Of a DNA stretch of 64,000 nt, positions 12,552 to 24,100 are shown piece after piece (the stretch's first letter is position 1; each line of letters starts with the position of its first letter). The stretch is taken from NCBI GenBank assembly GCA_964023275.1, contig OZ029916.1:22531389-22595388 (forward strand). Direction: 5' to 3'. This DNA is from Norana najaformis. Lineage: Eukaryota; Annelida; Clitellata; Crassiclitellata; Hormogastridae. The notes beneath the pieces were generated by a model. That model was not told the origin of the DNA, did no database searches, and saw nothing but the letters and a program-made list of their open reading frames with translations. The position numbers and the translations under genes were made by a program.

Positions 12552-14664
12552 TTCCGCCACGGGTCGTGAATCAAAGCGCCAGCGATGATACCAAACGTAG
12601 GCCTATAGGGTCACAGGTCGTGGGACAGAAGAGGATTACAAATATGCGTAGCGTTACGTGTTCATAGGTCAGGCTTGTAGACACGTGGCATTGACCAATG
12701 GCAGCATAAGTAGCGCCGACTGTTGGTTAGCAGTTAGGCCTGTCTTAGGCTCCGAACTACTAATATCACCATCCGGTTTCTAATCTTAGAGGCTTTCGTG
12801 TGTAGACCCTGCATGTGTTAGTTACTGGCGGAGTTTAGACCCTTATAGGCCTAACTGGGGTAGGTCTCGTCGAGAGTTGGAATGACCACGGGAAAATTAC
12901 CAGTAATATTTTTGGCATTTTAAGGCATTTCAGTTTTCTTCTGATGTCCATCCCACGAAACCACGAGATGAGATTCTACTGTTGCATAGAGGTTGTAATG
13001 GCGGATGAAGCATAGAAACTGGCTGGTCTGTTATTTTTTTAGATTCCGGTGAAAATATAAGCTAGATTCTTTAGCCTAACATTTTGTCACGAAATTGTTA
13101 CCCTAAAGTAGACTGTTTGTTTGGGCACGTCACTGCAATACACAGGTAGACTACATATGCTTATACGTACCGTCTTATTCAAGAGATATCTAGGCCTACA
13201 GGGTATTGTGTCGTCTGCCTATTTATACGCTCCTTTGTTATTTTCTTAAGATGCGCTGTGCGCCTTTGTTAATATCGCTAAAGGCGCTTTATAAATATCT
13301 AGATAAATATACTTACATACGTATGCTACAGGTATGTTCTAGGGAAAATATATTACATTTTTAGTAAGTGATATTAATTTAACTCGACGAGTTCTATAGC
13401 GTCATCAGAAATCACAAGGCATGTCGATTGCGGCTTTGAAAAGAACTAGAATCCAAAATAATCGAATATTCCCTTCGGCCTCTATACAAGATTAGGCCTA
13501 CTGAAACGGCTCCTTAGGCCCCAACCCATAAATTCAGACTCTGGGCGGCGCCCTGTTAACGATTTTAATTGTGAACTCCTTGGCCAGGGAAGCAAAGATC
13601 GTAGATGCACTAAGATATGGCACTCCCTATATTTATTCGCTGTGTAACTCGCGTGTTCAACAATGCAAAGCAGCCGCGCCATCTAGCGGAAGGTTAGATG
13701 AAGTACATAACTCAGTCAGAGTCATTGGATACAGGCACGTTCACTGGACCCGTTAAATAACACGATCTCGTCGATTTGTAGCGCCACAATGCGGTTGACA
13801 ATTTGTTAAGGGATAGGCCTTGGGATTAGGAAGCACCGAATATCTTATGATATCTTAGCGTAGGCCTACTCGAGGTTTTTGATGGGAGGATGGTTATTCC
13901 ACTGGTGATATGCACGTGTCTAGATAGTATATATATATATATGTATATATGTATGTATATATATGTATATATACATGCTGGTGATATACATATATGCAAT
14001 ATAAGGCCTATTTTATGAGCACGGATAGCTGTTGTGCTGCCGATTTTAATATCACAATAAAATATTCGGCTTAGACCTGAAACCTGCAGAACTGTATATA
14101 GACTCTTCTGTGTAGGCCCTTTATAGCCACGACGAATAGGCCCACTTAGGCCTGCGTTGTGGCAACGTGCCTGATTTTTAAAAAATAAATTGTTTTTTTA
14201 AACAAATTGTTTTGGCTTTTGTAAGTTAAATTATTTTCTCTGTGTACAGTAGTTAGTTACCTGCAACCCGTCTCATCTGAGAACTTACATGGTGTAGCAA
14301 TTATGATGATGAAGATGTCATTGACAACGCCCTGAGCATGTCCATTATTCAGAACAGGGATCGTTCCGTTACTATAGCAATCGTCGTTTCCTTAATCTTA
14401 TGTAGCCCTATATAGGCCTACCTTATTATCGACTGCCTCTTTATAACCATTCTGCATCTCGTTACTTTGAGAATATGGCTATTAGGCCTAATCGCGTAGG
14501 CCTACGCTATGCAGTCGGTCGGCCTACGCGTTATTTCTTGAGGCAGCAAAAATTGTGACAGTTCTCTTCCCCCTCCCCCCATAAGGCGGGGAGAATTAAT
14601 TGTCATAGAATTTTGCATATTACAATACGTAAAGGCGGCGCCTTGACGTACTGTAATATGCAAC

Positions 14665-14760
14665 TTCTATAGCGCCAATCTCTAACGCGCAAGGCATCAA
14701 CCGATGGCACACCAAAATCAAGCCACAATCAGTTCTGTGAAACAGAAAAGCAGCCTATGG
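14665..14760 (-). repeat. LINE 3'-UTR fragment, family B
   Basis: It contains caaggcatcaaccgatggc and agcagcctatgg, the reverse complement of the family-B tail at 60730-60850. It is a short, diverged copy. Confidence 0.6.
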
Positions 14761-14810
14761 AGATGAACCAATCGAAAAAGAATGTATACATCCGTCATAA
14801 ATCAAACCAT

Positions 14811-14811
<1 letters not shown>

Positions 14812-14860
<49 letters not shown>
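14812..14860. repeat. (TG)n microsatellite
   Basis: A short TA run passes into about 19 TG units. It sits about 50 bases from the SINE that follows. Confidence 0.95.
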
Positions 14861-14861
<1 letters not shown>

Positions 14862-14913
14862 ATATGTATAGGCCTATAGCATTTCCACTATATAACATAG
14901 GGGGCCTATAAAA

Positions 14914-15186
14914 TGTAAATGTAGAAGTTTTTTATAACGACCGTATGACCTCGACCCTGCCCATTTTGCAATTAATTTATCGGGTGAGACCCTTTACCAC
15001 CGCTGCCCGTTTGAATGGGCGCCACGCCATTTAAGGTCCCCGTGCACATGCAGACCGTAGGCTACTAGCCCGAGATTTAAATCTCTGAAATAATCCGCGA
15101 TCGGGACGCAAACTTGGTGTCTTCACGAATCCTCATGCTCCTTGGCGTACGCATTTACCGATGTAGCAAACGAGGCCAGTATATCA
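14914..15186 (-). mobile_element. tRNA-like SINE, copy 1
   Basis: Read on the minus strand it begins tggcctcgtttgctacatcgg, which resembles an RNA polymerase III A box, followed about 45 bases later by a B-box-like gtttgcgtccc. It ends with tacatttacattt at the low-coordinate side. Copy 2 at 42388-42645 shares order and sequence, including gcccgtttgaa(t/c)gggcgccacg and agcccgagatt. A tRNA-derived head plus a conserved body plus a short tandem tail is standard SINE architecture; the family name is unknown to me. Confidence 0.72.
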
Positions 15187-15599
15187 CGTATGATCTAGTT
15201 CCTCAATTTAACGAAATCTGATGGCATCAAAGGCCGGTGACGTCGCCCTGATCGTTATACATCGACTTAATAATATACAAATCTAGATGAAACGGGTAAC
15301 AGCGTAGGCCTATCGAAGAGATTTAGATATAATAAAATACAATCAAAATGCTTCACTTCAATATAAAGAAGATAAATGCGAGAAATGTTAAAATTAATGA
15401 ACATGGCAGTCTGATAGGTCACGTGTAAACAATCAATGGCGTAACTTCACTCTTCAAACATTTAGAGCGGGGTCTCATATTAACTAGTCTTCATCGGTGA
15501 ACTGTGTTATCCTATACCAGAGATTTTAGGAAGGGAACCTTCTTTGACCCATACTGCTGACTCCGTATAGAGGTTAACTCTTGCTTTTTTCATTCGACG

Positions 15600-15676
15600 A
15601 CGCTTTAACATCAGTTGATGCCTTGTACATTAGACACCGGCGCATTAGAAGTTGCTAATTATTATTATTATTAACA
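15600..15676 (+). repeat. LINE 3'-UTR fragment, family B
   Basis: It contains gttgatgccttgtacattag, then acaccggcgcattagaag, and ends in an (ATT)n tail. It lies just 5' of the reverse-transcriptase frame that follows and may be an older insertion. Confidence 0.65.
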
Positions 15677-15842
15677 GACGGATCGTTGCTGTTAATCGTA
15701 ATCGCAAGGGCAGTTTATTGCTATGTTAGGTTTATCTATCTTTAGACGACGTTAAACGCAGGTCTACGTTTATAGGCTTAAAGGTAAACAGAAGATGACA
15801 GGAAAAGTAGACATGAAGGGCAAAATCGCTTAAAATTAAATC

Positions 15843-17605
15843 TTGGCATCACGAAGCAAAATAAATTTAAAGAGGTTTATCGATATAGCCCAAGAAGCAG
15901 GGAATAAGATGGCAAAGGTGACGATTCGAAGAACAAGACAATACCATAAAAGAAAATACCGTAGAAGAAAATGGACCATATGGGTGTCGACTGATTCTCT
16001 GATCGCGTCTATCGGTGTATCGCCTACCTATACCGACATCATTCCGTTCTTACACTTGCTATGTAATACCTCCCTGGGTCAGGGTTCACTCCCGGCTTCT
16101 CACAAACGTGCTGTAGTCTTTCCCGCTCTCAAGCGCCAGGGACTTGACCCCAATGATATGTCTAACTACCGACCTATCTCTAACCTTTCCTTCCTCTCTA
16201 AGCTTCTTGAAAGATGTGTGTCCGTCCAACTGGTCGACTACCTTGACTCTAACTCCCTCATGCCTCCTCTTCAATCCGGATTTAGGAAGTTCCACTCTAC
16301 TGAATCACTTATTACACGTCTCCTGGCTGACGTCTTTGGAGCTTTTGACCGTGGACATGTTACTCTTCTTGCCCTCTATGATGTTAGTGCTGCTTTTGAC
16401 ACTGTGGATCACTCTATCCTTTTGGAGCGTCTAGAAAAATCTTTTGGCATTTCTGATACGGCCCTTCTTTGGTTTCAGTCATTCCTCTCAGACCGCTCTC
16501 ATTCTGTTATCTTTGGGCCTACACGTTCCGCCTGGTCCCTTATACCTTTTGGCCTTCCTCAGGGTTCTGTTCTGGCCCCTCTCCTCTACATTCTGTACAC
16601 TGCCGACCTGGCACGGGTTCTCCTTCCCATGGGTGTTGCTGTCCATCAGTATGCAGACGACACTCAGGCTTTCGTTCATGGCCCAGCGGAAGCGGCTTCC
16701 TCTCTGGTTGAGAGCATTCTTGACGCAACATCTGCCCTTGGTCTCTGGATGTCCTCCAATCGCCTCCGACTGAACTCTGCTAAGACCCAGTTCATCTGGC
16801 TTGGTGGTCGTGCTCAGCTGGCAAAGATAGATTCATCATCCTTACGCCAGAGGTTTCCGGACATTCAATTCTGTTCCAAAGTCCGTGATCTTGGGGTTGT
16901 TCTGGACCGGGAACTCTCCTTGACCGATCATGTTAACAGTGTCTCCCGCTCATGCTTCTACCACCTTCGTCAGCTTCGTACCATCCGCCGCTCCCTCTCC
17001 TTTCATGCCGTTACTACTCTAATTCATGCCCTTATCTGCACCAGGGTGGACTTTGGTAACGCTATCTTTGCTGGACTCTCACTTGCCAATATTTCCAAGC
17101 TTCAATCTGTTCTCAATGCTTCTGCCCGTCTTATTGGAGGCGTCCCCAGGTATGGCCATATAACTTCCTTTATACGGGACACTCTACACTGGCTTCCCAT
17201 TCGGCAGCGTATCCAGTTCAAGATCCTAACGCTTATGCGTAATTGTCTCGTTGGCTCTGCTCCATCATATCTTAAGGACTTCTGCATTTCGGTCTCCTTG
17301 GTTCCAGGCCGTAGCACTCTCCGGTCGGCCTCCCTTGGACTTCTGACTGTCCCTCGTATGCGCACTGCTACAGCGCAGTCTAGAAGCTTTGCCTATGTTG
17401 GACCTAATAGCTGGAATCACCTTTCCCGAGAGCTCCGGCTAGTATTCCTCAGTTTGTCTCTTCCGCAGTTTCGCAAGCGCCTGAAGTCTGTATTATTTGC
17501 CAGTGGTTTCACTGGTTCGGGTCGGGAGCGCTTCTGATGAGTCTATTCTTGAAGTGGCGCTTTATAAATGTCAGATTACAATTACAATTACAATTACAAT
17601 CAAAC
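15843..17605 (+). mobile_element. Non-LTR retrotransposon (LINE, L2/CR1-like), family A
   Basis: A 5'-truncated LINE with an uninterrupted reverse-transcriptase frame ending at 17537, a short 3' UTR (gaagtggcgctttataaat) and an (ATTACA)n tail at about 17575-17602. No endonuclease domain is present upstream. Decayed relatives of its 3' end lie at 13240-13300, 19700-19930, 50635-50880, 52000-52120 and 53255-54300. The open frame suggests this is the youngest copy in the window. Confidence 0.85.
15909..17537 (+). CDS. LINE reverse transcriptase (ORF2 fragment)
   Basis: RNA-directed DNA polymerase of a non-LTR retrotransposon. From the first ATG at 15909 the frame encodes 542 residues; it is also open upstream to about 15843. 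Visible motifs, numbered from 15843: YRPISNLSFLSKLLER (109-124), QSGFRKFHSTES (144-155), motif A LYDVSAAFDTVDH (178-190), GLPQGSVLAPLLY (237-249), and the catalytic YADD (270-273). The thumb and C-terminal segment ends in SWNHLSREL and FRKRLKSVLF, typical of L2/CR1-group elements. The first 45 or so residues are Lys/Arg-rich and resemble no RT segment, so they probably come from flanking DNA. With no endonuclease domain it is not an autonomous element, though the RT core looks intact. Confidence 0.85.
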   Translation: MAKVTIRRTRQYHKRKYRRRKWTIWVSTDSLIASIGVSPTYTDIIPFLHLLCNTSLGQGSLPASHKRAVVFPALKRQGLDPNDMSNYRPISNLSFLSKLLERCVSVQLVDYLDSNSLMPPLQSGFRKFHSTESLITRLLADVFGAFDRGHVTLLALYDVSAAFDTVDHSILLERLEKSFGISDTALLWFQSFLSDRSHSVIFGPTRSAWSLIPFGLPQGSVLAPLLYILYTADLARVLLPMGVAVHQYADDTQAFVHGPAEAASSLVESILDATSALGLWMSSNRLRLNSAKTQFIWLGGRAQLAKIDSSSLRQRFPDIQFCSKVRDLGVVLDRELSLTDHVNSVSRSCFYHLRQLRTIRRSLSFHAVTTLIHALICTRVDFGNAIFAGLSLANISKLQSVLNASARLIGGVPRYGHITSFIRDTLHWLPIRQRIQFKILTLMRNCLVGSAPSYLKDFCISVSLVPGRSTLRSASLGLLTVPRMRTATAQSRSFAYVGPNSWNHLSRELRLVFLSLSLPQFRKRLKSVLFASGFTGSGRERF

Positions 17606-17659
17606 CGAAGTCCTTTTGAATAAGAGTTCTTTTTGGCTGAAACTCGCGTTTAGCTACTT

Positions 17660-17930
17660 TGGCTTAGCCTCTGTAGGCTACCTCTGTTTCAGTGAATTGA
17701 CTTTCTAAATAATGACCTAACAGTTACTGTGGCTTATTTTTCGTGTGCCATCGCTTGATGCCTTGTGCATTAGACTCCGGCGTGATAGAAGTTTCTAATT
17801 TATAATTTACTGCCTGTCGATTTTGTTTTGACTGAGCGCCTGTGAATAAGCTGGTCCCCGCGGCGCGGTTTTCGTTGGGCGCTGTAGAAATCTTGGAATT
17901 ACGATTACGATTACGATTAATTAATAATAA
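17660..17930 (+). repeat. Two LINE 3' tails side by side (families B and C)
   Basis: About 17660-17806 matches family B (gtaggctacctctgtttcag, later gatgccttgtgcattagac). About 17806-17930 matches family C (ctgagcgcctgtgaataagc, then a (TTACGA)n-like tail). They follow the family-A LINE closely, so three element tails are stacked within 350 bases. Confidence 0.65.
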
Positions 17931-18192
17931 TGATAATTTGAACAAACTCTTCTGAATTTATTCGACATATTATACTGATATCAGATTTCAGATTTTCGGA
18001 AGAAGCCAAAAACGTAGCCCAACACCTGGCTTGGTGTAGGCTGGCTTCCGGTTTCGAAGTGTTTGCTTTGTTATTTTAAGTTTTCAAAAACTCGTTTAAA
18101 GCTTGAATAAGGGTTTATCTAGATTTTATCAGACAAAGTAAGAATTTTCGCTTACCGATTTTTATAGGTTGAGTTGTTTTGTTTCCGGAGCA

Positions 18193-21100
18193 ATGTCGGC
18201 CGCTAACGATTCCAAAAGTAAGTATTGTCCGCAGTAAACTTGGTGTTGTGAGTGTTGGGTAATATTGGCAATAATTCAAAGCGTCAGGTCTGTTAATATT
18301 TATTCATTAAAATTGACGATGTGATTTTAGCATGTGTGCATGGATGTATACATCGTTGGGATACATTTCTTGTTGGGAACCTCATAAGTCATTGCTGTTA
18401 CACATGGCGTATTAGCTCACATGCCATTTAGACTATCCATTTAAATCATAATTGAGTGTTGATGCGCCTGAAGATTTGAAATAAGTTTACAGGAAGCACA
18501 CATTCATAGAAATTCCGTTATATTACTTGTCATTTAAAAGTTCTCAGTTATAAGTAAACCATGTTTCCACATATTTAGAATCATTGTTGTCCGCTGAGGC
18601 ACCGGAGTTTATACCAGCAACAAACTATACTTTTCCAGAGAGTAGCACAGCCGAAGATGTGAGTAAATTTACAGTGTCAATTTTGTTATTCGGTTATAGT
18701 AGTTTATATTTCGTAAAAACACAGCTTTTTAGTTCTGTACAGAGCTACATGACTGTGCTTCATTATATAGCTTTTTCTTGATGAAATAGAAGTATTATAA
18801 AACACACATAATTTCTTTTAAAAATTAGTTAGCATTAAACAAGACAAATTTCTTTGTTACTGTAGTCTGTTCATGTCATGAATTCTACAAGTGAAGCTGT
18901 GATGCAAGAAATAATGAAGCATTTGAATGTATCATATGTAATTGCAATGATGATCTACTATAGGTGATAGATTAACTTGTTAAAGTTGCACCTAGTGTTA
19001 ACTTGTGTTGGATGTTTGTCTGCTCATGTTATTTGTGTTATACTTTCTTATTGTTGTTCACAAATTTCATTTTTCTGTACATAACGTGTGAAACAAAGAG
19101 CAAAATATATCAAAGTAGTGATCATTGTGAAATACTAATATTAGGTTTTTATATACATATAAGAAGACACAGCAGAAATTTGCTTGCTATAGTTTCTTTG
19201 ATGCAGTTAATGATTTTCATATAGGAGCCTACATATGGCATTACTGATGCTGTGCTTGCCACGGACAATGTGATGCTGAAGCTTCTGATGAATCCAGAGG
19301 CATTTTCGAAAGTTGTCGGTCCACTTGCCGAGACTCTATCCACTTCTATCTCAGATTCAGCGACGTTAGAAGCTGTTGTAGAGCACGTATTCCTGCGGGT
19401 AATTTTTTGATAACTTGTCACATATCGTTGCCTTTAGGGTTAAAATTAAAAAATTATATTAGTAACCCCAGGTGGAGTTAAAGGGTTGTGATTTGCAATA
19501 TGAAAATGTTAGCTTGTGTTGTGAAAACCATAAGGATAATATGTGGGGATATTTGATGGCTATCATTCAAATTAAGACATCACTTGGTTTTGGAGCAGTT
19601 CTTGAAAGCACTGTACAAGTATATCTACTTAATTTGCCTTGCCTGTCGCCCATGAGAAGTTAACACAATTCACTGAGAGATGTGTTATGTAAAGAGAGCA
19701 TTACTCAGCTGTGTAATTGCTGTTCTATCTGCACTGTCTCAGCTTTAGGCTCATATAACATCTCTGTGGAATGAACTTCCACTATCGCTTTGTGCAAGGG
19801 TCACTGATGTTGATAGAGCTCAGTCAGCTCGTTGTTTAAAGACGTTCTTATTTCCCAGGGGCTCTCATGCTGGAAGCGCCTCTGAGTAGTTTGTTCTGTA
19901 AGAAGTGCTGTATAAGTTATCAAATCAAATATAACCATAAGAGCAGCTTCTAGAATTATTTTTATAGTTAACAAGTGAATGTGTTGATCTTTATTTTCTT
20001 TTATTTATATACCAGCATTAATGACAAAGCATCAGTTATACTAAGCAATTTTTGGTTAAGGACTTCATACAGTTGTTATGCAATGACGAAAGTAGGGGAG
20101 CTGAAAACTGCAAAAGACACGTTACTGGCATAATTGATATGGAGTAGTGTTAAACAGAACATATTCATTGTCTCTACATATATGTCCTTTGTTACCATAC
20201 AGGTATTAAAAGAATAAAAATTAGTTGTGGATTTGAAATTGAATTTGTAAAGGACAGAATTTAGCGATTGGGCAACTTCAGAATGAATAACATCTATGAA
20301 AATAATTTTCATTGTTTTCTATAAACCTTAGTTTGGACTATATACTATCACAAATTTTATGAATTTCAGCATTTAAATGCTAATCATTTTAATAGTTGCT
20401 TGATTTTCTTTTTAGTCTGTTCTTCAAGTTAACTATCAGTATACTGGAGCTCGTCTGTGTAGCATTCTTGCCAAGGACTTAAAACTGGGTTTTGAAGGTG
20501 AAAGTTTTCGGCAAATTCTTTTTAAACGGTGAGTATTAACCCCCAAATTATGTGCTGAAATCTGTTTGAAATTCATCAAGTTGCTTAGATTTATTGAAGA
20601 AATGAGGCAGTGCACTGTAAGATTTGAATTTTAAGATCTGCTGCCAAGGACAAGAAGAACTGTAAGTTTGCATGCAAGGGCTCATGAATCTAAATATGTT
20701 TTCCCATTTTGTAATGTAATATCCTTCATTCCCTCTGTCTGTGGGCTCACTTCCCATTGGTTTTGATCATACACCTCCCCTTGCTTGACCTTGTAGGTGT
20801 TTTCCATCCTACATATGTCAGCATCATCGTTGCTGTCTGTCCACTGCACACTTTATCATTTCCTTTCACACCTACCTGCTATGCACCACTGAGCCAAGTC
20901 AAGAACAAATGGAAAAGAAACAATTGGACCAGTAGAAGACAAAGTAGATGTAGATGTCAAAAGATCAATAGATTAGGAGGGTGTTATGCATTGAATGAGA
21001 TTAAGGTGTTGACATCCATGGGCAACATCCAAGCCAGTATTGTATGTATATGTACATGAAGACGCTTAATATAGTGCATTTTAAGTATCTCACAAGCATT

Positions 21101-24100
21101 GCATGTGTGGCGCCACTATCTAGCTGATCTTAACAAGTGCATTTTAGGACAGTTTGCAATGTATGCTACACAGAGTCAAAGCAACAGCACATAAATGTAA
21201 TGGCAGACTGTTCCAGGAGGACCGTCCATTACATGAGAAGACTGATGTGCGGAAGCATGGCACCTGCATATCTCCGGGGCCGAAGAGCATAAAGATTTGC
21301 TGACCCAGCGGACTCGAGACTGGAACACAGCTCTCTGATGTAAGCTGGAGCGCTGTCATCGATTGAGGCACGTGCCATCATGAAGGCAATGTAACGTCCC
21401 TTGCATGTAGTCTGTTACCTGTGAATATTTCGGCATGCTGGCTTTGACTCGCACAGCACATTTAAAGATGGACTGGAACTGGTGCAACTGGAACTTTGGC
21501 AGGTCTGCAAGTATAGAATTGGAATAATCCAAGTGCAAGGGTCACTGCATTGCTGAATGACAGATTGTGCCATATAAGCAAACAGGTAGAAGCAGGGATC
21601 AGCAAAGGTGGTTCATGTGATCTGCCATTGATAGATGTCCGTCCAAAAGTGCAGCCAGTTGATTCCAGTGAGGAAATTGCTGTGCAATTGATTTTCTATC
21701 AGTTTGTGACCCATCTGTCATGTGCTCAACCGATTATTTTGCATCTTTGTCTGATTCAGCCGCAGCCAATTTGAAGACATCCAATTCTGTACTTCTGCTA
21801 CAGTGGCCAGTGTAGAAGACATACAAGCAAGTGCATCAGACACATGGCATGTAGAGTACAGTTGTACATAATCAGTGCAGAATGCCTGACCCATGGTTCC
21901 ATAACAGTGACAATTCAGGTTAGATCAGTTGCATGTAAGATGTACAGGAGCGATTTGAGGACTGAGCCTGGTAGAATAATGAACAGAACTGGTCGCCATC
22001 ATTTTCCTTCTGTCCAGGAAGGAGCAAAGCCAGTCCAGTGATCGGCCAGCGAATCCGTAAGAGATTCTGAGATGTGTGATTAAGATGTTGTAATCAACTG
22101 TCAGATGCCATACTTACATTCAAAAGAGCAAGCAGCGTGATATGACCAAATGATCAGGGGCATCACAGATATCCAAGATGTGTCTTAGCTAAATCGTCTC
22201 TGTAGAATGTTCCTTTTTGCAGCCTGGCTGTAGCTTTGGCATATGAGGTTGCTAGCTTCTGAATAGTGTACCATCTGCTAAGCAATAGTTTTCTCAGTTA
22301 CCCTCATTAAAAATGTAAGGTACATCTGATGACTGTTGTGTGCCATGGACTTAAATCGTATGCAACTTTTTTACTCTTGCCTGCAATGTAATGTAGCTGA
22401 ACATTTTTATAGCGCTTTCTAAGTATCTCTTGAAAGTGCTCTTGCCAGCCTAAACCATTTTAGCATTCGTTAAGAACAAGTTACTCTGTAGGCAGATAAT
22501 TCTCAACTGGCAGGAAAAAGGCATGTTTTCTGTTCTCAAAATACTTCTTGTAAAACCACCTCCACTGTGAATACAGATTTAAATGATTTCAAATAATCTG
22601 ATTAACATAATAGTACTGTTTCAAATCATGATTCAAACATGATTGAAGAGACTGAAGAAACTGCTTACTATAGAAAAAGAATAATTCAATTATTTAAGTG
22701 TAATCTTATCCATTGAAAAATATTTTTGCAGATGCCAAGCTGAATATAGCAAGCGCAATGAATTATCTAAAGACAAGGAAGGTCTTCAAGAACTTGCTGG
22801 TTTCACACTTTTCTTTGCGGAACTTATGCTCAGTTTTGATGTCAGTTATTTTACACTCTATATTGTTTAACATTAATAATATTGATAATGTTCTGGTAAT
22901 AACTAATATAACAAGTAACAATATGAGTAATATACTAGTGATTTAATAATAGTTCTTTCAACTGAAGGCTTCTACTGACAATCATTTAACTGTTTTATGT
23001 TACTCACTTCAGTTCTACAGATATTCTGCCAAAGTGCTGGAGTGATGTGTGTGAGCTGCTTTAGCAACTGATTCATCTTTTCAACCATTTACAGAAAGGA
23101 ATGTATAAAGCAGTTTAAGAAAAATGAAAGCTCCAAGATGTTTATAATTTTTTTCAGGTCAAAGATCTGGTGAAGCTTTTTACACCAAAGATTATAGATC
23201 TGTTGTCCATACTCTTGTCCGTGCCTAACGAAGAGACCATAAAGTGTGTTAACAAGGTCTTAAAGGTTAGCAGTTTGATTCTTTAAAGTTTAACATTCTT
23301 CCTTAAATGCCACTAAATTTTCATACTTTCGATTTGATGTACTACTCTTAATTGAGCCACTAATCGTGTTTTTGTCATACAGTCTGGCATTTGGGACCAC
23401 CACCTGGTTTACATTTGTGTTTAGTCTTCTTAGCTGTTGCTTGTTGCTGTTATTTATTTATTGTATTGATTTATGTTGAGTTCAGAATTAATTTTCTGTG
23501 TGCCATTAACTTCTGTGCTGTATGTTTTCTGTTCTCAGCTGACTGGTTTGGCTTTAGAATCAAATGCTGAAGAGTTAAGCAAAGTATTTGCAAGAATTAA
23601 AGACATAATTGTTGCAGATGATAGTTCAAAGTGAGTTAAATATTTATAAGTTAGAAGAAAGAAGTAAGTAAGACATTTGTTAATACACCATATGTCTGTC
23701 GACTGAGCAAGGAATTGTAGGTGACTGAGCGAGGAACAGTAGGCATATTTATGTATTTAGCTGAAACAAGAATGATAAACTCTTGTTAATAAATTAATGT
23801 ACAGTATGATATGTGTAACAGAAAGTCAAGAGTTTTTACCCCATGACTAATTTCACTCATTAATTTTTCATTATGAAGAACTGATGGCACCGCATACCAA
23901 ATTGTGCACCCTAAGAATGTACGACTAAAATTGAGACTTTGGGGGTTCAGTATTTCGCCTGAACAAACAAGTAAATGGAAAACATATTTCTTTAACAACC
24001 TGTAGTGAGCTCAGCTACAAAGTCCAGAGTTAGGATCAGTGCATCACATGACATCTTGCTGTTTGCTATCCAGCTTATTTTGGTACAAAATTATACTGTT

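Larger units (their letters stand above)
12552..18192. other. Spacer between DUSP and PAIP1
   Basis: It includes the 3' UTR of the phosphatase gene, whose end I cannot fix; an AATAAA at 14056 is a possible but distant signal. It is otherwise rich in mobile-element remnants listed separately and in the word TAGGCCTA (for example near 13190, 13495, 13865, 14415 and 14485-14510). A short LINE tail (gcgctttataaat) occurs at about 13280. TA/TG microsatellites lie at 13925-13985 and 14812-14860. No other coding exon is supported. Confidence 0.6.
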
